Source: Curvularia sp. ZM96
Lineage: Eukaryota > Ascomycota > Dothideomycetes > Pleosporales > Pleosporaceae
NCBI GenBank assembly: GCA_022457065.1
Contig: JAJGBQ010000001.1
Location: 8,034,401-8,098,400, forward strand
Length of the DNA: 64,000 nt
Reading direction: 5' to 3'
Shown piece after piece: positions 55,249 through 64,000 of this stretch. Both the position numbers and the translations under genes were made by a program. The first letter of the stretch is position 1. Each line of letters opens with the position of its first letter. The notes beneath the pieces were generated by a model. That model was given only the letters and a program-made list of their open reading frames with translations, searched no databases and was not told the origin of the DNA.

Positions 55249-58200
55249 ATGGAGCTACCCATCTGGCATAGTCGCGTGCCCGCATCACAGGCCGCAGAGA
55301 GTAGCAACGGCAGCCCGCGCACGCGCAGCACGACGGTCGTCTCGGTAGACAACTGCGACGATATTTTCTGCTTTCTGGCTGACTTTGGTGTGCTAGTTTG
55401 CAAGCAGCACTGCAGCGGCGTGGTAAATCTAGACAGACATCTGTTAGAGCAGCACAAAACACCCGTGAACGTGCGAGAAGAGATTATACAGCACTTTGCG
55501 CACTATGAGAGAAAAGATCCAAAGAACATTGATCTTCCCGAGCAGCCGGCTGAGCCAGTTGAAGAGCTAGGGACGCCGCTGGATGGATTTAGCTGCAAGA
55601 GCTGCGAATTTCTCACTATCAACATTAATATCTTGCGCATGCATCTGAAAAAATCACCAGCAAGCATGGAAGGGAGAGAAAAGTGCGCTCTTTGATTCTG
55701 TCAAAGTTCAGACGTTTTTCAGAAGTGGTGGGCTGCAGAAATATTTTTTGGTTGATTTGGGTGTTGGGGAAAATGGAGAAAAATTAGATCAAAATCAGGT
55801 TGTTCAACAACAACTCAACGCATGGCAGAAGGTGCGAAAAGAGCTAGAAGAGGACATGCAAGTTATGGCAGAGACTGCAAAGATTGATAAAACAGGCTGG
55901 TTTAAGAGGACTGGGTGGTTGACGTTTCTGGAGGGCCGAAATCTCGCTCATCTAGGCTATCAAGCCCGCTTGCCCGACCGCAACGAAGCAAAGCTGCAGC
56001 AGGCTGCAAAGTTGACAGAAGAATTGATTGAGAGATCTGTTCGTGGCTTGGCAACACTGCCGCAGGAGACGCGGCGCTGGCTTCGCAGTGCGCAGCAGAC
56101 TGTTGTTGATCAGCGGCCGCTGGCCCGACTGCAGAACCCCGAGAGTCAGGCAGTGTACGCTAGCTATATAGTCCGATTTGTCTGCTTTTATCTTCGCATT
56201 GTTGCCGATGAAGAGAGTCGGATCGATCAATATCTGGCACAGAGTGATGGAGCTGTTGAGGTAGACAGTGCAAGCGATGGGGGTACTAGCATGGAGAGCG
56301 AGTACAACGACAGCGACATGGAGGGCACGGTTGACAGCAACAATGACGTGGTAGTAGTGCAGAGACAGCCGCGCAGAGCTGTGCCCGCTGACAAGATGAA
56401 GGATGCCCGTGAGCTGTTCAAGTGGAAGGATGATCAGAAGGCGCTGGCTATACAGCTGTGGCTTTCGCTAGGCGACAGCAACACAGCTGCGCAGATGGAG
56501 GCGCTGCTCGACTCGCTGGCTTCGTTTCTTCTCACAGGCTATGGCACAGATGAGTTTTCGAGTGGGTTGGTGCAGTATCTGGCTGTGCTAGGCATAGACA
56601 CACGGACAAACCGCTTGCGCACGGCAAAGAATTTCTCGTACATGCTCGCTGGGGTTATCTACTGCGTTCGTGTACTAGCAGTCGAAAAGATATTGCCCAC
56701 AGCTGAGCGCGAGGATCAGACTGAAGAGGACCGGGAGCAGTTCTTAGATGTGCGCAAGAAGTATCTGGCAGACGGCTCATTCAGCCCGATGAGTGCTATG
56801 ATCAGTCTACTTGCGTATGGCAAGCATGCAGCGCTGAATGAAGGCAATGCTGGCAACGCGTACTGGTCGCCCGACAAGAAGATCTTTTATCTTAGCGGCC
56901 GGCCGATTGTGATTGAGCGTTTCCGCATCATGGCTCAGAGCATGGAAGCTGAGCTAGAAGACAAGTTTTGGCAGCTGTGCTGGGTGGATAATACTGCTGA
57001 ACGGTTTTTCATTGATCTTGCAAAGATTCAAGACGACATTACATTCACAACCCGGGGCAAGTCGTTTGTCACGACTCCCGGCAACCGTCTGTTAGATGGG
57101 CTGGCGTGGATGCTAACAAGAGCACGGAGCACAGTGGGCGGTATGCGACTGCAGACTTCTGACGGCCGGTGGAAAAGCAAAAAGGTGCGGGCGTATCTGC
57201 GGCAGATGGACCGCTTCTTGGAGCTGATGCTAGGCTGTGTACACATTGTGTCTGGACAGCCGGCGCGAGGTTCTGAGATTGTGACGATGCGGCACCGCAA
57301 CGGGCTGCTGCAGGACCGCAACGTCTTTGTCATGGATGGTGCTGTGATGACTGTTGTGCGCTATCACAAGTCACAATCTCAATGGGACAAGCCGAAGGTA
57401 GTGCCGCGCTTTTTGCCGCCGCGGCTAGGGCAGATTATGGCGCTGTACTTGAGCTACTTGCAGCCGTTCCGAGAATTTCTGCTGGTGAGCGTGCTGGGAG
57501 GTGGCTTAGACGACTACGTGTGGAGTAATGAGCAGGGGGCATGGAATACGGATCGACTGACGAGGGTGCTAAGACGCGAGACAGGCAAACGGCTGGGTGT
57601 AGAGCTGCACACGCTAGACTACCGTCATACGGCTGTGGGGATTGGGCGAGTCATGGTAGGGGAGTCGTTTGGCAAGGGGTATCAGGACGAGATTGGCGAG
57701 ATTGATGAAGCCGAGGTGGATGAAGACGAGGAAGACTTGATTGAGCTGCAGAACGCACGATCGACGGTCATGGGCGTGGGCAACTACAGCGTCTCGATTG
57801 ACATTGTCAAGCATCTCAGCACGCGGTCGATTGACGCGTTCCGGGCGCTGAGTACTGCTTGGCACCGCTTTTTAGGCGTAGATGGACAGGCTGAAGCAGC
57901 CGAGGAGGGCAGGAGAAGGCGGAAAAGGCGGATGCGAGAGAGTATCTCAGGGTTGCCGATACTCCCGAAAGAGAAGGCCGTTCAGGTGGAAGACGCGCGA
58001 GCTGCCGCTGTACAGAGGGCACTGCAGCAGGTGCTGGGGAAGCAGGATGTTGGGTTCCGTTCAATGGAACAGGAGCAGGCTTTGTACGCCGTGTTGGATA
58101 AGCAGACGCCGCTGGTGGTAGTGCTTCTAACAGGAGGGGGCAAGAGCTTGCTGTTCACGCTGCCGGCATGCATTGAGGAGAACGGGGTGACAGTCGTGGT

Positions 58201-59695
58201 GGTGCCGTACCGGGCATTGATCGAGGACTTGGTTAGCCGAATTGGTAGGTGTGGGGTTGACTGTATGGAGTGGAAGCATGGCGAGAACAACCCGGCGTCT
58301 GTGGTTGTGGTCAGCGCAGACGTAGCAGGCGACACGACTAGCAACGGCAACTTTTTAGGGTATGCTCGGCTGATGAAGGACAAGGGACTGCTGCAGCGGG
58401 TAGTAGTGGACGAGTGTCATTTGGTGTTTACCGCACGGCACTGGCGGGACAATCTGCTCAAGGTGAAGAACTTGCGGCTGCTTGGGTGCCCGATGGTATT
58501 GCTGACAGCAACGCTGCCGCCGGTGCAGGAGGGGGAGCTAGAGGCAAGTATGCTGGTGCGTAACGCGACGTATATCCGGGCAAGCACAACGCGGCCGAAC
58601 GCTCGATACTTTGTGTCGTGGTGTCAACGCAAGGCACTAGAAGACACAGCGTTGGTGGTGTGCAAGCGGTGGGCGGAGAAGCTGCGGCAGTCTAGGCAGA
58701 AAGGGGTAGTGTACTGTCTCAGCAAGGGGCAGTGTGAGCGAATGGCTGAGGAGATTGGCTGTGGGTACTATCACGCTGATGTGGAGGAGCGAGGGGAGCG
58801 GCTAGAGGAGTGGGTAGAGCAAGGAGGGCTAATTGTGGCTACGTCGGCACTAGGGACGGGAGTGGACTACGCGGGGATTGTGTACATCTTGCATGTGGGG
58901 ATGCCGTGGAGCATGACGGACTTTGCGCAGGCGAGCGGGCGTGGCGGGCGCGGTGGAGAGGCGTTTGAGGTGGTAGTGGTGGTGGAACATGGAGAGGTGG
59001 AGAAGCGAATGGAGCAGGAGAGCGGTGATATTGACGTGCAGGCAATGGGGACGTTTTTAATTGGGAGTGGGTGCCGTCGGGAGCTAATGAGCTCGTACTT
59101 AGACGGGCAAGGGGTAGGGTGTAGGGATATCGATGCGGTGCGGTGTGACCGGTGTGGGGAGGAAGACGTGTGGCTTGGGGAGCACGAGCGTTGGGCACAA
59201 GAGTGGGCGGTAGTAGAGGAAATGTTTACGGAGCTGCGGGGTGGGTGTGCGATCTGCTGGGTAGTAGGGCAGCAGTTTGTGACAAAGGAGGAAGAGCAGT
59301 GGAAGAAGCACTGGGTGCTGGGGTGCTCGGCGTGGGAGAGGGCGTCCGGGGCGGATGCTGACAAGTTCCGGAAGAAGATTTTAGATCGGACCGTTAAAAA
59401 TAACTGTCGGCGGTGCTGGGTAAGTCAGAAGTACTGCGCAACAGGGGAGGGGATGGAGAATCGGTGTCAGTGGCCGAACGTAGTGATACCGCTAGCATAT
59501 GCAGCGCGGTTGACACGGGTTGGGATTCAGACGATTCGAGAGGCAGGATTTGGAGAGATGGGAGACGATGCATATGCAGCATGGCTTGGTAGGAGGAGTA
59601 GAGAAGAGGTGTGGGGGCAGGTGTTTACGAACGCAATGGTGGTAGGGATCCGACTAGTGCTGAAGCTTGTAGAGGGTGATGGCGCTGTAGAGTAA
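55249..59695 (+). CDS. Telomere-linked RecQ-type helicase with OrsD-like fingers and tyrosine-recombinase-like domain (one-base frame break)
   Basis: First ATG in frame is 55249 (MELPIWHSRVPASQ); TATAAATATAAG lies just upstream. The N-terminal finger-like blocks are FGVLVCKQHC...HLLEQH and FSCKSCEF...RMHL, as in OrsD-type proteins. An A6 run at 55648-55653 breaks the frame; with one more A it runs on to 59695, about 1480 residues. The middle part has a tyrosine-recombinase-like set: Arg in QPARGSEI (57266), LDYRHTAVGIGR (Arg 57623) and Tyr in VGNYSVS (57785). RecQ motifs follow: GGGKS (Lys 58142), VVDECHLVF (58409), LLTATLPP, ATSALGTGVDYAG and QASGRGGRGG. The C-terminus is Cys-rich (VRCDRCGEEDVW, NNCRRCWVSQKYC). 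Such helicases sit next to fungal telomeres and may help maintain ends. There is no RIP damage. Confidence 0.9.
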
Positions 59696-61268
59696 TAGTA
59701 AGTAGACTTAGGTAGCATAGAAAGAAAGAAAGAAACATATACCCGTTAACAGCTAAGAGAGAGGCGTTGATAGAAGGTAGAGGGTAAAAGAGGCGACAAG
59801 ATAAGTAATCTGACATGGTGGGGCGCGGGACTTGAAGTCAGAAGTAGACTACGTACTTAAGGGGAAGAGAGTAAGAGCAGGAAAGGGAAGAGAGTAAGAG
59901 CAGGAAAAGCAAGATAGAGAGAATGGAGACTAGGTTAGGGAGGTGGTATTTAGAGAGAGATTTAGTAAGACTAGGGGAACCCGTTACCCGTAAGAATAGA
60001 GCGGTCGCTAGAACGAGTACAAGAAGATAGATAAGATAGCAAAACGCGGGCCCGAACCGCTTTGTGTTTAGTTTGTGGGTTGACGGAGTCAAGACATGGT
60101 TAGGGAGCTAGGTTTAAGTAAGGGTTAGGGTTATAGTATTTAGAGAGAAGAGGGAGTAGATAAGTAGAGAGGGGGAGGGAGAGAAGTAGTAGAAGAGAAA
60201 TATAATAATAAAACCCGGGCCCGAACCGCTTTGTGTTTAGTTTGTGGGTTGACGAAGTCAAGATAGAGTTGGCGTTGCTAGATTTAGTAGGAGAGGAGAG
60301 AGGTTAGATAGGTAGTTGGGGGGAAGGGGAAGGGGCGGGCGGAATGAGTTCAAGAAGAGAAATAAGATAGCAAAACCCGGGCCCGAACCGCTTTGTGTTT
60401 AGTTTGTGGCTAGACGGGAGTTCAGATAGAGCTAGATAGATGGTATTCAGGGAGAGAGAGAGGAGAGAAGAAGAGCAAATAAAAGAAAGGTGTAACCGCT
60501 AACCGCTAACCGCTTAGGTGTTATAGAGTAGGAGAGGAAGAGAAGAAAGAGAGAGAGATATGGGCTAAAGGCTAAGGGGTTAGGTAAGGCGGATAAGGAG
60601 AGGACTTATACAGAACGCGGAGCGTAACAGAAGATAAGATGGCTTATCTAAGTAAGAAGAGAGATAGAGGCAGGGATAGGAGAGAAAGTAGAAGAAGGTA
60701 AGAAAAGAAAAGAAGATGGCGAAACCCGGGCGCGAACGGCTTTGTGTTTACTTTGTCGATAGATTAAGTAAGGATAGGGTTAGGGAGCTAGATTTATAGA
60801 AGGGTTAGGGTTACCGTGTTTAAGGAATAGGGGGGATGATGTAAGTAGAGGGTAAGTAAGAAGAGAGATACAGGTAGTAGAAGAAGAGAAGAGAAGAAAA
60901 GAAGATAGCGAAACGCAGGCCCAAAGCGCTTTGTGTTTACTTTGTCAATGGACTAAGCAAGGACAGGGTTAGGGTTACCGTGTTAGAGGAGTAGGGAGAC
61001 TTGGGTAGAAGATAGAGAGAGAAGGCGACTACTAAGGCGTACAAGAGAGGCCCCATTCAAGCTCAAGCATAGAGCCGCCGTCGGAACGAGTAAAAGAAGC
61101 GAGGTGATTACGTAAGCTAGGGAGTGAAAGAGGAGATGAAAAAGAAGAGAGAGAAAACCCCGGCCCGAACCCGTCAGGTGTCACAAGATAGAATGTAAGC
61201 GCGAAGCTAGGGTCAGTAGTAGCAACAGTAAGTACAGTACAAACAAGGTAGAAAAACGGCATAGATGT

Positions 61269-61345
61269 GAGGTATGGGGGCAGGTGTTGACGAATGCAAT
61301 GGTAGTAGGGATTCAACTAATACTTAAGATTTAGGGTAGATAAGC
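61269..61345 (+). repeat. Fragment of the helicase 3' end in distal subtelomere
   Basis: GGGGGCAGGTGTTGACGAA and GCAATGGTAGTAGGGATTC followed by ACTAAT match the coding end of the helicase at 59612-59660 with a few substitutions. It is too short to code and shows that helicase sequence has been copied or truncated closer to the telomere. Confidence 0.75.
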
Positions 61346-61370
61346 TATAGAGAGTGGAAGAAGAGAGATA

Positions 61371-61500
61371 GAGAGATATATGCGGAGCTAAGCCGTCGGT
61401 GTCACAGAAGTAGAGAGATATGCGGAGCTAAGCCGTCGGTGTCACAGAAGTAGAGAGATATGCGGAGCTAAGCCGTCGGTGTCACAAGAGTAGAGAGATA
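61371..61500. repeat. 40-bp tandem repeat, three copies
   Basis: The unit starting TGCGGAGCTAAGCCGTCGGT recurs at 61381, 61421 and 61461, nearly identical. Two diverged GGGCARAAYGCRGAGCGTAA blocks follow near 61550 and 61590. Confidence 0.92.
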
Positions 61501-63787
61501 TAGAGAGATTAGAGAGAGAAGAGGTTTTGAGTATAGACTTGGGCAGAACGCGGAGCGTAATAGAAGCGTATATAGAGAAAGACTTGGGCAAAATGCAGAG
61601 CGTAATAGAAGAAGGTAGATAGAGAGTTAGGGGGCTAATATTTAGAGATAGTGAGGGAGCTGACTTGGAGGGGCTCGGACTGTCAAGTCAGAAGGTAGAG
61701 AGTACGTAGAAGAAAGAACTAGTTGCCCGTTCAAGCAAAACTGCAGAAAGAAGAAGCAATTGATAGAAAAGAAGATAGTAACACCCGGACCCGAACCGCT
61801 TTGTGTTTAGTTTATAGCTTAATAGATTGAGATAGAATAAGAATGCTAGTATTTGGAGCGAGAGTAGGTTACGTAAGCGGGGGGGAATAGATTAAGAGAA
61901 GAGAAGAAAAGAAAGGTAAAAAGAGTAAAAAGAGAGGTTACGTGGTATAGAAAAGATGGGAAAGAGAAAATAGAAGATAGTAGATGGGAATATAATTTTG
62001 AGCTGAGTTGTGGTTATAGATAGAAAGTAGTAAGGGAATAGAAAGATAAATTGTAGATATTAACAGAATAGAAGGGTAAATAGCCGATATTCACAGACTG
62101 GAAGAGCAAGTAGCAGGGTTAGGGTTCTGGTATTTGGGGGAGAATCGTGAGTTTTTGGGACGGTAGAAGCGAAAGTGAGGATATTTAAGTATAGAAAGAA
62201 AAAGGCTTTTATTATTATTATGATTTAAGGAATATAGAGTTACAATTCCGGTTTTTAAGAAGAGAAGAGGGTAGCTATCAGGGGAGGGCGAAAGATAGAA
62301 TAGGTTAAGCTATGTAATTTGGCGGGTAGACGAGTGTATTTGGATAGAAAGATTATTATTTTACAAAAGAAAGAAAAGACTTGGAAGCTACAAAAAGTAG
62401 TTTAAAAGTACTATTTTGCAGATTTTGTAGACGATTTGGATAAAATCGTAGCAAATTTGCAAAAATTGATGTAATTGAGTGTGATTTGTGGATAGATTAT
62501 AAACAGAGAGTAATATGGAAAGGGTAGAGGGAAAACGCGTTACCCGTTAGGGCAGAACCGCCGGCGGAACGAGTGAAAGAAGATAGATAAGATAGCAAAA
62601 TGCGGGCGGGAACGGCTTTGTGTTTAGTTTGCGGGTTGACGAAGTCAAGATAGGGTTAGGGTTATCGTATTTAGAGAGAGATGGTAGAGTCAAGAGAGAA
62701 AAGAGAAGAAAGAAGAAAAAGAAGAAGATAGAGACCCGGGCCGAGCGCGTTGATGAGACAAGATAGAAGAGAAGATTTAGGAAAGATATATAGAGCTAAG
62801 GTAGTAGAGTAGATATAAAGAGTAGCAAAAGGATATCAATTATTGCAAGTAGATAGAAATCATAGTAAATAGATGTAAAGAATTAAGATTTGCTAAGAAG
62901 AGAGAGGTAAAAGAGAATAAGGAGAGGGGCATATGTAGAGCTTAGCAGTTTGTAGTATAGAATTAGAAAGTTGAGCAGATTTACTAGAATTAAGAGTAAG
63001 GGAAAGAGGGGGAAGGTAGGAGAAAAGAGATTAGAGAAGCAAAAGGAAAAGGCGTTGCCCGTTAGGGTAGGAGTGCAGTTAGAACGAGTAAAAGAAGATA
63101 GATACGATAGCAAAACGCGGGCGGGAATGGCTTTGTGTTTAGTTTGTAGGTTGACGGAGTTAAGATATAATTAGAGAGGTAGGTTTGAGCAAGGGTTAGG
63201 GTTATGGTGTTTGAGAAGAGGGGAGAGAGAGAAGTGGTTAGGGGTAAGGGCAAGGGGCGGCTAGAGTTAGTTAAAGAAGCGAAATAAGATAGCAAAACGC
63301 GGGCGGGAATAGCTTTATGTTTAGTTTGTGGGTTGACGAAGTGAAGAGAGGGTTAGGGAGCTGGATTTGAGCGAGGGTTAGGGAGCTAGTATTTAAAGAG
63401 AGGGTGAGAGAGAAGAGGTAGTTAGGTAAGCTAGAAGAAGAGGAAGAGTGAAGAAGAGATAGTAGCAAGAATATAAGGAGTAGAAGAAAGAAAATAAGAA
63501 AGGGTAAGGCGGGTAGGACGGCGTTGTGTTTTGTTTATAGGTAAATAGAGTTAAGGCAGGGTTAGGGAGGTATATTTACGCGAGGGTTAGGGTTACCGTA
63601 TTTAGGAAGAGATTACGTAAACAGGGAGGGGGTGAAGGAGAAGAAAGAGAAAAGGGTAGGGCAAGGCGTTACGGGCAAGGATAGAACGGGGAGTAGAACG
63701 CGTGCAAGAAGGAAAGGGAGGGAGAGAAGAAAGAAAGCAAGCAAGAAAGAAAAGAGATGAACATCAACCCGGCCCGAACCGCTGTGT

Positions 63788-63933
63788 GGTTAGGGTTAGG
63801 GTTAGGGTTAGGGTTAGGGTTAGGGTTAGGGTTAGGGTTAGGGTTAGGGTTAGGGTTAGGTTAGGTTAGGGTTAGGGTTAGGGTTAGGGTTAGGGTTAGG
63901 GTTAGGGTTAGGTTAGGGTTAGGTTAGGTTAGT
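63788..63933 (+). repeat. Telomere, TTAGGG array
   Basis: About 24 units of TTAGGG with the G-rich strand running 5' to 3' toward the right end, the orientation of a real right telomere. Some TTAGG units appear near 63858-63870 and 63911-63930, either variants or miscalled repeats. Confidence 0.97.
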
Positions 63934-64000
63934 AGGTGCTGATGAGTTCTCGTAACAGGACGCAATTAACCTTAGCAATACGTAACTGAACGAAGTACAA
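63934..64000. other. Non-genomic sequencing adapter and barcode (Oxford Nanopore native-barcode type)
   Basis: After the telomere come AGGTGCTG (63934-63941), a 24-base block (63942-63965), TTAACCTT (63966-63973) and AGCAATACGTAACTGAACGA (from 63974) with a few more bases. From memory these are, in order, native-barcode flank, barcode (reverse complement of what I recall as number 20), second flank and ligation adapter. This should be masked as vector. Confidence 0.93.

Larger units (their letters stand above)
59696..63787. repeat. Purine-rich distal subtelomere with a recurring GC-rich module
   Basis: About 4 kb of GA-rich plus strand without supported genes. A module built on CCCGGGCCCGAACCGCTTTG, then TGTTTAGTTTGTGGGTTGACG and often GGTTAGGG, recurs near 60045, 60213, 60374, 60722, 60911, 61786, 62600, 63117 and 63296, with partial copies near 61152, 62734, 63508 and 63765. 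The last copy merges into the telomere array. Between copies are AAGAAGATAGATAAGATAGC spacers. Confidence 0.85.

Noticed and set aside
58839..59364. Long antisense frames over the helicase gene
   Set aside because: They are Pro/Ser/His-rich shadows of GC-rich coding sequence without domains.
59838..63468. Ser/Leu-rich minus-strand frames with apparent membrane segments in the distal subtelomere
   Set aside because: They arise from the complement of GA-rich repeats, recur with the repeat modules and lack consistent starts or families.
1..64000. rRNA, tRNA or riboswitch genes
   Set aside because: I looked for tRNA-like cloverleafs and rRNA cores and recognised none; a covariance-model scan would be needed to exclude weak cases.

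Overview
The window is the right-hand end of a chromosome from a filamentous ascomycete. Three things show this: a TTAGGG array at 63788-63933 in the orientation of a true right telomere, genes split by introns of about 46-75 bp, and old transposons full of TGG-to-TAG and CAG-to-TAG changes of the repeat-induced point mutation (RIP) type. Gene style and transposon families suggest a Dothideomycete, perhaps Pleosporales, but the sequence alone cannot name a species. The last 67 bases are not genomic: they match, from memory, an Oxford Nanopore native-barcode and ligation adapter left on the contig end.

Layout. 347-1417: a membrane-anchored protein with a copper-monooxygenase-like histidine pattern. 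1468-25435: nested transposons. Chromovirus A (2364-15587, minus strand, RIP-mutated) contains a nearly intact Tad-like LINE (8358-14175). A relic of the 5' flank of a telomere-linked helicase (15588-15899 plus 23236-23436) is split by a solo LTR of family A, which is split by chromovirus B (16195-23052, 5-bp duplication GCGAG). A pogo/Fot1 relic follows. 26439-27790: a broken mpaB-like oxygenase gene. 28471-34862: a large RIP-mutated hAT element with three genes and a repeated paired 9-bp motif in its introns and UTRs.

35446-52380 is a GC-richer, unmutated metabolic block: D-2-hydroxyacid dehydrogenase, sugar-type MFS transporter, flavocytochrome-b2-like dehydrogenase, aldo-keto reductase, Zn(II)2Cys6 regulator, DenD-like dehydrogenase, DUF1537 four-carbon acid-sugar kinase and DHDPS-family aldolase. 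Together they look like a catabolic cluster for a sugar acid (tetronate/aldonate type): uptake, oxidation, phosphorylation, carbon-carbon cleavage, and disposal of aldehyde and hydroxyacid products under a local regulator. Substrate and pathway order are inference.

52381-63787 is subtelomere: duplicated RIP-mutated repeats, a degenerate helicase-type gene, an otherwise well-preserved telomere-linked RecQ-type helicase gene (OrsD-like zinc fingers, tyrosine-recombinase-like middle, RecQ helicase) with a one-base homopolymer break, and about 4 kb of purine-rich repeats whose recurring module runs directly into the telomere. Two genes that are otherwise open (LINE and helicase) are broken only by single-base deletions, mostly in homopolymers, which fits residual nanopore errors.
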